Source of the DNA: Actinomycetes bacterium
GTDB lineage: Bacteria; Actinomycetota; Acidimicrobiia; Acidimicrobiales; Ilumatobacteraceae
Length of the DNA stretch: 64,000 nt
Assembly: GCA_029782355.1 (NCBI GenBank)
Contig: JAKOUY010000011.1
Location: 186,001 to 250,000, forward strand
Direction of reading: 5' to 3'
The position numbers and the translations under genes are program-made. The notes beneath the pieces were generated by a model. It made no database searches. It saw nothing but the letters and a program-made list of their open reading frames with translations, and was not told where the DNA came from. Below, piece by piece: positions 8,662-17,117 of this stretch (positions within the stretch are counted from its first letter, which is position 1; each line of letters begins with the position of its first letter).

Positions 8662-9800
8662 GCCGCCCACTCCGTCCAGCAGGCCACGGTCCGCTCGGCC
8701 AGCGCCATCCGATCGCCCGCGCCGGCCTGCCGGGCGTTGTTGGCGTACATCGGGCGGTTCTCCTCGGCCACCATCCACCGGGCGATGTCCTCGGGGTCGA
8801 GTGCGAGGGGGCCGCGGCCGGCGAGCACCGCGCCCAGCCCGACCGAGCGGGCCAGCCCGGTGAACCACGACGGGACCGCGCCGGGCTCGATGCCCAGTGC
8901 CGCAGCCACCGCGTCGTAGGCCTCCGCGGCGCCGGCCACGTTCCAGTCCAGTGCCGCCACCATGCCCACGGCGACGGCGACGCCGTGGGGCACCTTGGCC
9001 AGCGTGCCGAGGGCATGGCCGATGCTGTGGGCCATGCCGGTCCCGCCGGCGTCGATCGCCAGCCCGGCCAGCAATGCGGCGACCTGCATGGCCTGGCGGG
9101 CGGCGAGATCCGAGCCGTCCTCGACGGCACGGTGGAGGTGCCGGGCGGCCAGACGGAGCGCCTCGGCGGCCGGCGCCTGCACCATCGGGTTGCGCCGCTG
9201 CCCGCTGGCCGCCTCGAGCGCGTGGACGACCGCGTCGAGCCCGGTCGCCGCGGTCACGGCCGCGGGCATGCTGACCGTGGCCCGTGGATCGAGCAGGACC
9301 ACGTCGGGCAGGAGCTCGTCGCCCCAGGTCCACACCTTGGTGCCGGCCCGGTCGGTCACGATGCAGGTCCGGGTGACCTCGCTGCCGGTGCCGGCCGTGG
9401 TGGGCACGGCGATGATCGCCCGCCGGCCGGCGAACGGCTCGGCGCACAGGGCGTAGCGCTCGATCGATCCGCCCGCGGCGCTGGCCGCGGCGGCCTGCTT
9501 GGCGGTGTCCAGCGCACTCCCGCCGCCGACGCCGACCACGGTGGCGGCCGGGTGGCGCCGCACCGACTCGGTGACCGCATCCACCGAGTCGGCGGTCGGC
9601 TCGCCCGGGGGGACCCGGGCCACGGTCAGCGGCCCGGCGTCGGCCAGCGCGCCGGCCACGGCCGCGGCGTAGGCCCCGTCGGCCAGGGCACCGTCGACCA
9701 CCAGCACCGCTCCACCGCCGCCGAGCAGCTCCGGCAGGCGGGTGACGGCATCGGCCCCGACCTCGATGGCCGGCATCCGGCCGATGGCGTAGCTCGTCAC
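8658..9800 (-). CDS. Iron-containing alcohol dehydrogenase / maleylacetate reductase-like
   Basis: Group III (iron-type) alcohol dehydrogenase of 380 aa. The N-terminal dinucleotide domain has VGVGGGSALDTAKQ, then TTAGTGSEVTRTCIV. The metal site is in the C-terminal helical domain, with the Asp and His in GLDAVVHALEA and further His in GMAHSIGHALG. It would interconvert an alcohol and an aldehyde/ketone using NAD(P). GTG start at 9800 overlaps the previous stop (GTGA). Its tight coupling to the enolase-family enzyme and the PhnD-like protein suggests one pathway. Maleylacetate reductase activity is an alternative. Confidence 0.85.
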   Translation of the reverse strand: MTSYAIGRMPAIEVGADAVTRLPELLGGGGAVLVVDGALADGAYAAAVAGALADAGPLTVARVPPGEPTADSVDAVTESVRRHPAATVVGVGGGSALDTAKQAAAASAAGGSIERYALCAEPFAGRRAIIAVPTTAGTGSEVTRTCIVTDRAGTKVWTWGDELLPDVVLLDPRATVSMPAAVTAATGLDAVVHALEAASGQRRNPMVQAPAAEALRLAARHLHRAVEDGSDLAARQAMQVAALLAGLAIDAGGTGMAHSIGHALGTLAKVPHGVAVAVGMVAALDWNVAGAAEAYDAVAAALGIEPGAVPSWFTGLARSVGLGAVLAGRGPLALDPEDIARWMVAEENRPMYANNARQAGAGDRMALAERTVACWTEWAA

Positions 9801-10540
9801 GGGGCGACCGTAGCCGGAGCGAGATCGGCGAGAACGAGGTAGTCGGCGACCTCCCGGCGGGTGAAGCCGTCGATCAGCAGCTCGTCGGTGACCCGCTGGT
9901 CCACGGCCGCGCCGAGCGCCCGGCGCCAGCGCTCGACCTCGTCGTCGCCGGCGTCAGCCCGAGTGACCAGCGGCAGGGTCGGAACCGGTGGCCCGGCGCC
10001 GAGCACCGCCAGGTGCTCGGCCAGCTCCGGGCGATGGCGGCGCACGTAGGCCAGGGTGACGGCGTCGATCGAGGCGACGTCGGCCCGCCCGGCGGCGACC
10101 TCGGCCAGCGAGCGGAGGTGGGCGCCGGTCCACCGGACCGTTCCCGGCCATGTGCCCCCGGGCCCGGCGACCGCCCACACCAGGCTGACCCACCCGGACA
10201 GGCTGTCCGGGCCGTTCACCGCCGCGACACCCCCGGCCACCTCGCTCAGCGAGGTCCCCCGGCGACCGACGACCACGCTGCGGTAGGTGTCGCCGCTCCA
10301 GTCGGGGGTTCGGTAGGAGAACGACCCGAGCACCCGCACCCGCCCGGCGAGGGAGGTGATGAGCGGCCAGCCGCAGGTCTGCGTCAGATCGAGACCGGAC
10401 TCGGTCCACAGCTCCATCGCGTCCCGCTCCCACGGCTCTAGCCGGGTCGTGCTGCCGGCAGCTCGGGCGATGCGTTCCCACAGTCGCTCGGTCGCCGCAC
10501 GCAGCCCGCCGAGCGGGTACATCGGCAGGCTGGCCGTCAC
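9797..10540 (-). CDS. PhnD/SsuA-type substrate-binding domain protein lacking a signal peptide
   Basis: A 247-aa protein with the fold pattern of phosphonate/phosphite-type periplasmic binding proteins (LWTESGLDLTQTCGWPL; ASIDAVTLAYVRRHRPEL near the hinge). No signal peptide or lipobox is visible: the N-terminus is VTASLPMYPLGGLRAATERL and goes straight into the first strand. It is fused into an operon without permease or ATPase genes. It could be a cytoplasmic ligand sensor or enzyme-associated binding protein. GTG at 10540 overlaps the desaturase stop (GTGA). Confidence 0.7.
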   Translation of the reverse strand: MTASLPMYPLGGLRAATERLWERIARAAGSTTRLEPWERDAMELWTESGLDLTQTCGWPLITSLAGRVRVLGSFSYRTPDWSGDTYRSVVVGRRGTSLSEVAGGVAAVNGPDSLSGWVSLVWAVAGPGGTWPGTVRWTGAHLRSLAEVAAGRADVASIDAVTLAYVRRHRPELAEHLAVLGAGPPVPTLPLVTRADAGDDEVERWRRALGAAVDQRVTDELLIDGFTRREVADYLVLADLAPATVAP

Positions 10541-11445
10541 GACGCGGTGGGGTGGACCGGCTGGGAGAACGGCCGGACCGCGTAGCGCCGGAGCAGCTCC
10601 GCGTAGCCCCGGTACCAGCCGGCACCGGCTGCGGCTGCGGCATCGGATCCGAGGTCCTCGGCCAGCGCCGGAAGCCGGAACCAGGCGACGTCGGGCTGGG
10701 CGTGGTGGGCGTGGTGCAGGTTGTTGTTGAGGAACAGCGTGCCCATCACCCGGTTGCTGCGCACGACCGCCGAGGCGCTGCCCTCGGTGACGGGCAGGTG
10801 CTCGGCGAAGGAGCGCAGGTAGGTGACGCCGAGCCCGCCGTAGGCGAAGCCGAGGACGTACTGCCACCACGGCAGACCACCCACGCCGCTGACCAGCCAG
10901 AGGGTCAGCGCCGACGCGGCGAGGTGGACGAAGACGGTCACCGTCCGGCGGCCCCCGGACGCCAGCCCGGCGAGCAGGCTGCGCAGGCCGCGGGCCATGC
11001 CGACCGCCGGCCACACGAGCACTCGCCAGAGGAGCGTCCGGTTGGCCCGCAGCATCGCCCGCCACAGCGGGTTGGCCCGATCCCAGGCGTCGCGGGTGAC
11101 GTAGAAGGACTCCGGGTCTGCTCCGGGCACGGTCAAGGCCACCCGGTGGTGCAGGCGGTGCGAGTCGCGATAGTCGACGTAGGGCAGCCACAGGAACGAC
11201 GGGACCAGGATCATCGCCTCGTTCAGCCATTGGTGGGGCGTGGGGTGGCCGTGGAGAACCTCGTGGACCAGCGACATGTGCAGGGTGCCCACCGCGACCA
11301 ACCCGGCCAGGACCGCGGCGGTGGGCAGCGAGCCGTGCCAGGTCACCAGGGCGGCGAGCGCCACGCCGTTGGCGACCAGCACGCCGATCGTCGGCCACTC
11401 CCACGTCGTCGTCCGCGCCGCCCCCGCCATTGGCCCCAGTGTCAC
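10537..11445 (-). CDS. Membrane fatty-acid desaturase family protein
   Basis: Integral membrane di-iron oxygenase/desaturase of 302 aa. The three histidine boxes are HEVLHGH, HRLHH and NNNLHHAHHA, and four or so hydrophobic spans surround them. Such enzymes insert double bonds or hydroxyl groups into acyl or carotenoid chains using O2. It is unexpected as the first gene of an operon with a PhnD-like protein, an Fe-alcohol dehydrogenase and an enolase-family enzyme, and may oxidise the pathway substrate instead of membrane lipid. A GTG at 11445 is taken as start; an ATG at 11430 is an alternative. Confidence 0.85.
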   Translation of the reverse strand: MTLGPMAGAARTTTWEWPTIGVLVANGVALAALVTWHGSLPTAAVLAGLVAVGTLHMSLVHEVLHGHPTPHQWLNEAMILVPSFLWLPYVDYRDSHRLHHRVALTVPGADPESFYVTRDAWDRANPLWRAMLRANRTLLWRVLVWPAVGMARGLRSLLAGLASGGRRTVTVFVHLAASALTLWLVSGVGGLPWWQYVLGFAYGGLGVTYLRSFAEHLPVTEGSASAVVRSNRVMGTLFLNNNLHHAHHAQPDVAWFRLPALAEDLGSDAAAAAGAGWYRGYAELLRRYAVRPFSQPVHPTAS

Positions 11446-11522
11446 CCACCCGGGCGACGCCGGCCGATGCCGAACGCGCCGATCATCCGCACACAGTGGC
11501 GCACTTGATCATCGTTGGTCCG

Positions 11523-11550
11523 ACAGATGTGGTGGGAGCGCCACATCTGT
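11523..11550. promoter_or_regulatory. Perfect inverted repeat, probable XRE operator
   Basis: ACAGATGTGG (11523-11532) and CCACATCTGT (11541-11550) are perfect 10-bp arms separated by 8 bp. A further ACAGATGG-like half site overlaps the regulator start codon at 11564-11572. The repeat lies between the divergent desaturase operon and the XRE regulator gene, just upstream of its -10 box TACGCT (11557-11562). It is a strong candidate for autoregulation and control of the operon. Confidence 0.7.
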
Positions 11551-11568
11551 GACGTCTACGCTGCACAG

Positions 11569-12432
11569 ATGGAGCGGCGCTCGATGCTCACCACCTTCCG
11601 AACCCGCCTCGGCGAGGTGATCACGGCCAGCGGCCTGAATCGATCGCAGTTCGCCGTCGCCACCGACCTCGACCGCTCCACGCTGTCCCAGCTGCTGGCC
11701 CCAACCAATCGCCGCCTGCCGAGGGTCGACACGCTGGTCGGGCTGGCCGAGCATCGCCAGGTGTCCATCGACTGGCTCCTCGGGTTGACCCACGGCGGCC
11801 CGATGGGCGCCGAGCTGATGCGCGAGCAGGCCTCGTTCGAGCTCGATGCCCTGGCGCCGAACGACGAGCGCTTGATCCAGTGGTACCACGAGGCCGTGGG
11901 GTACAAGGTGCGCTACGTGCCCTCCTCGCTCCCGGACCTGTTGAAGACCCCGGCGGTGATCCGCCACGAGCTGTCCGGCTATGCCGCCACCCGCCCGGAG
12001 CAGAAGATCGAGACGGCCGGGGTGCGCCTGGCCTGGACCCAGGATCACGGCGGTGACCTGGAGTGCTGCTCGAGCCGCCAGTCGCTGGAGGGCTTCGCCC
12101 GCGGCGAGGGGATGTGGCGGACGATGCCGCGCCGCGACCGCCTCGAGCAGCTCGAGCAGATCGCCACCCTGACCGACGAGCTGTACCCGGGGTTCCGCTG
12201 GTTCCTGTTCGACGCCGTGGCCCGCTACGCGGTGCCGGTGACCGTGTTCGGACAGCAGCGCGCCGCTCTGTACCTCGGTCAGATGTACCTGGTGCTGACC
12301 TCGGCCGAGCACGTCCGCACGCTGACCGGCCAGTTCGAGGATCTCGTCCGGGCCGCGGTGGTCCAGCCACCGGACGTGCCGGCGCTGGCCCGCAGCCTGC
12401 TGGACGAGGCGGTCAGGTCCCGGCCAGGCTGA
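11569..12432 (+). CDS. XRE-family transcriptional regulator with C-terminal sensor-like region
   Basis: DNA-binding regulator of 287 aa. Residues 8-65 form a helix-turn-helix (RLGEVITASGLNRSQFAVAT, then LSQLLAPTNRRLPRVDTL) typical of Cro/CI-like proteins. The remaining 220 residues are not a family I can name; they are Trp/Tyr/Leu-rich and probably bind a ligand or oligomerise. ATG at 11569 is favoured because TACGCT lies 6 nt upstream. The gene is divergent from the desaturase operon, with the inverted repeat between them. It overlaps the convergent YeiH-like gene by 20 bp at its 3' end. Confidence 0.85.
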   Translation: MERRSMLTTFRTRLGEVITASGLNRSQFAVATDLDRSTLSQLLAPTNRRLPRVDTLVGLAEHRQVSIDWLLGLTHGGPMGAELMREQASFELDALAPNDERLIQWYHEAVGYKVRYVPSSLPDLLKTPAVIRHELSGYAATRPEQKIETAGVRLAWTQDHGGDLECCSSRQSLEGFARGEGMWRTMPRRDRLEQLEQIATLTDELYPGFRWFLFDAVARYAVPVTVFGQQRAALYLGQMYLVLTSAEHVRTLTGQFEDLVRAAVVQPPDVPALARSLLDEAVRSRPG

Positions 12433-13423
12433 CGGCCGCCAGGGAGACGGCGGCGACGAGCGCCCAACTGATCAGCCCGGCCACCAACGGGCGGCCCCCC
12501 ACGGCGCGCAGCTTGGCCAGGTCGACGCCGGTCCCCAGGCCGAACAGCCCGACGGCCAGCAGCATCGTCTCCCACCATTGGATGTCGGCCAGCTGGCGGG
12601 TGTTCAGCCAGCCGGTGCTGCGCAGCGCCACGGCCGCCAGGAACAGGACGATGAACAGCGGGAGCGGAGCGACGCCCATGGAACGCGTCCCATCGGCCCG
12701 GCGGTGGCGAACGGCCACGACGGCCAGCAGCGGGGCCAGCAGGGCGACTCGGGTCAGCTTCACCACCGTGGCCGTGCGGATGGCAACGGCGTTGCGCGTC
12801 GACGCCGCGGCCACCACCTGGCCGACGTCGTGGACCGCCGCGCCCACCCACGCGCCGAAGCGCGAGTCGCCGAGCGCCAGGGCGTGACCGAGCGCCGGCA
12901 GCACCCCGATCGACAGCGAGCCGCAGAGGGTCACGAGTGCCAGCGAATAGGCCACGTCGGTCTCGCTGGCGTCGGCGAACGGCTCCATCGCGGCGATCGC
13001 CGATGCTCCGCAGATGGAGTATCCGGTGGCCAGCAGCAGGCCCAGGCCGTCGTGCAGGCCCATCCGCCGGCACAGCCACCGGGTGCCGACGAACGTGGCC
13101 AGCACCACGAGTCCCACGGCCAGCAGCGCTCGCGGCCCGAGCTGGCCGAGCTGGCGGAGGGACAACCGGAAGCCGAGCAGGACGATGCCGGCGCGCAGGA
13201 TCCGCTTGGCACTGGTCCGCAGCCCGGGACGCAGCCGAGCCGATGCGCCCCGCCAGCGGGACAGCACCGTGTTGGCCAGCACGACACCGGCCAGGACGGC
13301 GACGACGTGCGGCGACACCGCCGACCAGCGGTCGTGCACGGCGATCGCCGCCCAGCCGACGAGCGCGGCGAGGACGATGCCCGGTAGCTGCTCGGTCAGC
13401 GTCCGGCTCAGAGGGCGAGGCAT
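12413..13423 (-). CDS. YeiH/UPF0324-family putative sulfate exporter
   Basis: Membrane protein of 336 aa with about ten helices. It carries the family signatures GYSICGASAIAA and GAAVHDVGQVVAAA near the middle. Relatives are annotated as putative sulfate or organosulfonate exporters. The start ATG at 13423 lies inside the 3' end of the flavin oxidoreductase gene (16-bp overlap), so it is translationally tied to the MttB1 operon. That context hints that an anion or sulfur compound may be released during degradation of the methylated substrate, though this is inference. Confidence 0.82.
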   Translation of the reverse strand: MPRPLSRTLTEQLPGIVLAALVGWAAIAVHDRWSAVSPHVVAVLAGVVLANTVLSRWRGASARLRPGLRTSAKRILRAGIVLLGFRLSLRQLGQLGPRALLAVGLVVLATFVGTRWLCRRMGLHDGLGLLLATGYSICGASAIAAMEPFADASETDVAYSLALVTLCGSLSIGVLPALGHALALGDSRFGAWVGAAVHDVGQVVAAASTRNAVAIRTATVVKLTRVALLAPLLAVVAVRHRRADGTRSMGVAPLPLFIVLFLAAVALRSTGWLNTRQLADIQWWETMLLAVGLFGLGTGVDLAKLRAVGGRPLVAGLISWALVAAVSLAAVSLAGT

Positions 13424-15447
13424 AGCCGAAGCGCGTCGTAGATCGCCGCGTGGATGTTCCGCCCCGCCACCGCATCGCCCAGGCGGTACAGCTCGAAGCC
13501 GTCGGCGCGGCCGGCCGGTTGGGCGGTGATGCCGATCAGGGCCTGGTGGTCGATGCGCCCGCCGTTCGACGAGTGCGAGACCAGCTCGTGGTACAGGCCG
13601 TCGTTGGCGATGACCCCGTGGTCGCCGACCACGGCGTCGACGGTACGGGTGTGGCACCGCGCCGAGTGGTCGCTCCCGATCCGCACCTCCAGGCGGCCGT
13701 CGACCCGACGCACGCCGCGCACCCGCTGGTTCAGCGAGACGCGGGCATCGGCCTCGTGCAGCGCCCGGGCGTAGGGGACGGCGTTCATCCCACCGACGTC
13801 GACGCCCAGCGTCCGTTCCGGCGTGATGAGCTCGAGCCGGACCCCGGCAGTCGCCAGCAGCTCGGCGGCCGTCAGCGCCGAGTGGGTGCCGTCGTCGTCG
13901 TACAGGATCACCTCGCCGCGCGGGCTGACCTCGCCGCCGATGACCTCCCAGCTCGACACCATCAGGTCGGCGCCCTCGTCGAGCTCGGGCACCTGGGGCA
14001 GCCCACCGGTGGCCACCAGGACCACGTCGGCGCGGTGGGCCAGGACGTCGCCGACCTCGGCGACGGTGTCGGTCCGCACCGTGACTCCCAGTCGGGCCAG
14101 CTCGCTCGCCCGCCAGTCGACGATGCCGAGCAGGTCGCGCCGGCGCGGGTTGCGCGCCGCCAGGCGGATCTGCCCGCCCAGCCACGGCATCGCCTCCCAC
14201 AGCTCCACGGTGTGCCCCCGCTCGGCGCAGACCCGCGCCGCCTCCAGGCCGGCGGGGCCACCGCCGATCACCAGCACCCGGCGGGCCTGGGTGGCGCGCC
14301 GGATGACGTGCGGGATGGTCAGCTCGCGGCCGGTGGCGGCGTTGTGGATGCACAGGGCCTCGCCGGCCTGGTAGATGCGATCGAGGCAGTAGGTCGCCCC
14401 GACGCACGGGCGGATCGTCGCCTCGGCACCCGCCTCGATCTTGCGCACCAGGTACGGGTCGGCGAGCTGGGCCCGGGTCATGCCGACCAGGTCCATGATC
14501 CCCTCACGGATCGCGTGGCGGGCGGTGGCGACGTCGTCGACCTTGGCGGCATGCAGCACGGCGATGCCGCGTGGCTGCATCTCCTGGTGGACCGTGGCGA
14601 CCGTGGGGAGGTGCGGAGCGGACGCCATCCCATGGATCGGGATCACCTCGGTCAGCGCGGCGTCGTGCTCGATGTGGCCGCGGATGACGTTGACGAAGTC
14701 GATCAGACCCTCGTCGGCGAAGCGGTGGAGCACGGCCAGCCCGACGGGCAGGTCGATGCCGTCCGCCAACCGCTCGTCGACCACCATGCGCACGCCGACC
14801 ACGAAGTCCGGTCCGACCCGGTGACGGATCGCCCGGAGCACCTCCAGGGGGAAGCGCAGGCGGTTGTCGAGCGATCCGCCGTAGCGGTCGGTACGCCGGT
14901 TGGTGGCGGGGGAGAGGAACTGGTCGAAGAGGTGCCCGTAGGCCTCGACCTCGATGCCGTCCATCCCACCGGCCTGCATCCGTTCGGCCGCATCGGCGTA
15001 GTGCTCGACGATCCGGTCGATGTCCCACTGCTCGGCGGCCTTCGGATGGCTGCGGTGGGCCGGCTCGCGGCGCGCCGACGGCGCCACCACCGGCAGCCAG
15101 TCGTCCTGGCCCCATCCGGTCCGCCGCCCCAGGTGGCTGATCTGGATCATCGCCGCAGCCCCGTGCTCGTGGATGCCGTCGACCAGTCGGCGGATCCACG
15201 GGACAATCGCGTCGTCGTAGGCGTGCAGGTTGCCGAACGCCGGGGGGCTGTCCGGCGAGACCACCGCCGTGCCGGCCGTCATCGTCAGCCCGACCCCGCC
15301 CTTGGCCTTCTCAGCGTGGTACGCGGCGTAGCGCTGCGTCGGCATGCCGGCTTCGGAGTAGGCCGGCTCGTGGGCCGAGGAGAACACCCGGTTGCGCAGC
15401 GTCAGGTGGCGGAGCCGGAACGGCGCCAGCAACGGGTCGTCGCTCAT
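13408..15447 (-). CDS. NADH:flavin oxidoreductase, N-methylproline/dimethylglycine demethylase type
   Basis: FMN/FAD iron-sulfur enzyme of 679 aa in the old-yellow-enzyme/trimethylamine dehydrogenase superfamily. Residues 1-350 are the FMN TIM barrel (AHEPAYSEAGMPTQRYAAYH; MIQISHLGRRTGW). A cluster-binding segment RPCVGATYC...ALC follows, then a Rossmann domain with VLVIGGGPAGLEAARV. It probably removes an N-methyl group oxidatively from a secondary or tertiary methylamine made by the upstream MttB enzyme. The cluster region shows three cysteines where trimethylamine dehydrogenase has four (CxxC-x2-C-x11/12-C); the second position is Ala. It lies 16 bp after mttB1. Confidence 0.85.
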   Translation of the reverse strand: MSDDPLLAPFRLRHLTLRNRVFSSAHEPAYSEAGMPTQRYAAYHAEKAKGGVGLTMTAGTAVVSPDSPPAFGNLHAYDDAIVPWIRRLVDGIHEHGAAAMIQISHLGRRTGWGQDDWLPVVAPSARREPAHRSHPKAAEQWDIDRIVEHYADAAERMQAGGMDGIEVEAYGHLFDQFLSPATNRRTDRYGGSLDNRLRFPLEVLRAIRHRVGPDFVVGVRMVVDERLADGIDLPVGLAVLHRFADEGLIDFVNVIRGHIEHDAALTEVIPIHGMASAPHLPTVATVHQEMQPRGIAVLHAAKVDDVATARHAIREGIMDLVGMTRAQLADPYLVRKIEAGAEATIRPCVGATYCLDRIYQAGEALCIHNAATGRELTIPHVIRRATQARRVLVIGGGPAGLEAARVCAERGHTVELWEAMPWLGGQIRLAARNPRRRDLLGIVDWRASELARLGVTVRTDTVAEVGDVLAHRADVVLVATGGLPQVPELDEGADLMVSSWEVIGGEVSPRGEVILYDDDGTHSALTAAELLATAGVRLELITPERTLGVDVGGMNAVPYARALHEADARVSLNQRVRGVRRVDGRLEVRIGSDHSARCHTRTVDAVVGDHGVIANDGLYHELVSHSSNGGRIDHQALIGITAQPAGRADGFELYRLGDAVAGRNIHAAIYDALRLCLAL

Positions 15448-15463
15448 CCCGACGTCCGCGTGC

Positions 15464-16996
15464 TCAGTACCACTGGTCCGGCATCTCCGCCTTGCGGCGG
15501 GCGACGAAGTCGTCCAGCTCGGCGGCCGTTGCGTCGTCCATCGGTGGCTGCTGATACTCGTCGAGCATCCGCCGGACCATCGCCGCGGCGCGCTGCTCGG
15601 TGGTCCGCTCACCGGCGTCGCGCCATTGCTCGAAGTTGTCGTTGTCGCTGAGGGCCGGCTCGTAGAAGGCGGTCTCGTAGTGGCGGAGGGTGTGCTGGGC
15701 ACCGAAGAAGTGCCGACCGGGTCCGACCTCGTGGAACCCGTCGAGGGCGAACTGCTCCTCGTCGAGGTCGAAACCCGACAGGTAGGTGTGCGCCGCCCCG
15801 CACAGGTCGAGGTCCATGACGAACTTCTCGTAGCCCATCGCCAGCCCGCCCTCCAGCCAGCCGGCCGAGTGCAGGATGAAGTTGGCGCCGCACAGCAGGG
15901 CGGCCTGCATCGACACGGCCGATTCGAGCATGGCCTGCCCGTCGGGCACCTTCGAGGAGGTGAACGCCCCGCTGCACCGCAGCGGCAGGTTGGCCCGCCG
16001 GGCCAGTTGTCCGACGACCAGCGAGCCGAGGGCCGGCTCGGGCGTGCCGAACGTCGGGCTGCCGCTCCGCAGGGCCATCGAGGACAGGAAGTTGCCGTAG
16101 ATCACCGGCGATCCGGGTCGGACCAGCTGGCCGAGCGCCACCCCGACCATCGTCTCGGCGTGGGCCTGGGCCACCGCACCGGCGTTGGTGACCGGTCCCA
16201 TTGCCCCGCCGAGGATGAAGGGCACCACCACCGGTGCCTGATTGGCCGCGGCGTAGGTCTTCAGCGCCCCGGTCATCGTCGCGTCCCACACCAGCGGGGA
16301 ATTGACGTTGACATTGCCGAGGATGACGCAGTGCTGGTCGACGAACTCGCGCCCGAAGACGATGCGGGCCATCTCGATGGAGTCGGCTGCCCGGCTCGGG
16401 TGGGTGACCGACCCCATGAACGCCTTGTCGCTGTAGCGCAGGTGGGCGGCGACCATGTCCAGGTGACGCTTGTTGACGGGCACGTCGACCGGCTCGCAGA
16501 CCGTGCCGCCGCTGTGGTGCAGCCACGGGCTGGCATAGGCCAGCTTGACGAAGTTGGCGAAGTCCTCGATGGTCCCGTAGCGCCGCCCGCCCGACAGGTC
16601 GCGCACGAACGGCGATCCGTAGGTGGGCGCCAGGACCACGGCGTCGCCGCCGATCGGCACGGAGCGCTGAGGGTTCCGGGCGTGCTGGACGAACTCGGCC
16701 GGGGCGGTGGCACACAGCGCGTCGACCAGACCGGGCTCGAAGCGCACGGTCACGCCGTCCACCCGGGCGCCGGCGCCGGCGAACAGCGACAGTGCCTCGG
16801 GGTCGTCGCGGATCTCCATGCCGATCTCGTCGAGCAACCGCTCGGCCATCGAGGCGACGCGGGCGACCCCGTCGGGGTCGAGCAGATCGAAGGTCGGGAT
16901 CCGCCGGCGGATGAACGCCGGGGCCTGGCGGGTGCCGGCGGCACGGACCTCACGGCGTCCGGCACGGCCTCCGCTGCGTCGACGGTCCCCTCCCAT
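15464..16996 (-). CDS. MttB-family trimethylamine/betaine:corrinoid methyltransferase (copy 1)
   Basis: Member of the MttB superfamily, 510 aa, without an in-frame amber codon, so a non-pyrrolysine type such as the glycine betaine methyltransferase MtgB. Family features include IPTFDLLDPDGVARV near the N-terminus, GNVNVNSPLVWD, IYGNFLSSMALRSG and GWLEGGLAMGYEKFVMDLD, plus EVGPGRHFFGAQHT late in the barrel. It would transfer a methyl group from a quaternary amine to a corrinoid protein. The ATG at 16996 sits inside the operator-like inverted repeat, with TACGGT as a -10 candidate at 17007-17012. First gene of mttB1-flavin oxidoreductase-YeiH. Confidence 0.88.
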   Translation of the reverse strand: MGGDRRRSGGRAGRREVRAAGTRQAPAFIRRRIPTFDLLDPDGVARVASMAERLLDEIGMEIRDDPEALSLFAGAGARVDGVTVRFEPGLVDALCATAPAEFVQHARNPQRSVPIGGDAVVLAPTYGSPFVRDLSGGRRYGTIEDFANFVKLAYASPWLHHSGGTVCEPVDVPVNKRHLDMVAAHLRYSDKAFMGSVTHPSRAADSIEMARIVFGREFVDQHCVILGNVNVNSPLVWDATMTGALKTYAAANQAPVVVPFILGGAMGPVTNAGAVAQAHAETMVGVALGQLVRPGSPVIYGNFLSSMALRSGSPTFGTPEPALGSLVVGQLARRANLPLRCSGAFTSSKVPDGQAMLESAVSMQAALLCGANFILHSAGWLEGGLAMGYEKFVMDLDLCGAAHTYLSGFDLDEEQFALDGFHEVGPGRHFFGAQHTLRHYETAFYEPALSDNDNFEQWRDAGERTTEQRAAAMVRRMLDEYQQPPMDDATAAELDDFVARRKAEMPDQWY

Positions 16997-17021
16997 AACC
17001 GATACGACCGTACCAGGAATT
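16994..17021. promoter_or_regulatory. TetR-type operator candidate, site A
   Basis: Left arm CATAACCGATACG, centre AC, right arm CGTACCAGGAATT. The right arm is nearly identical to those of two other sites at 31531-31558 and 32188-32215. It overlaps the mttB1 start codon and -10 region and lies just upstream of the -35 of the divergent ABC importer operon, so one bound repressor could control both. Confidence 0.65.
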
Positions 17022-17027
17022 CGCTCG

Positions 17028-17056
17028 TTGACGGAGCGTCGGGCGGTGGATACTCT
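17028..17056 (+). promoter_or_regulatory. Promoter of the peptide/amine ABC importer operon
   Basis: TTGACG at 17028-17033, 17-bp spacer, TACTCT at 17051-17056. This is a textbook housekeeping-sigma promoter. The predicted transcript has a leader of about 55 nt and a GGGGG ribosome binding site at 17106-17110 before the ATG at 17118, unlike the leaderless genes elsewhere in the window. Confidence 0.7.
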
Positions 17057-17117
17057 GCCCACGTCAGGCCAGGCGAGACCGTCGTCCGTGGCGCCGCAAC
17101 ATGTTGGGGGAACACAC

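Noticed and set aside
9797-10540. Complete phosphonate ABC transporter
   Set aside because: No permease or ATPase gene is adjacent and the binding protein has no signal peptide, so a transport role is not supported.
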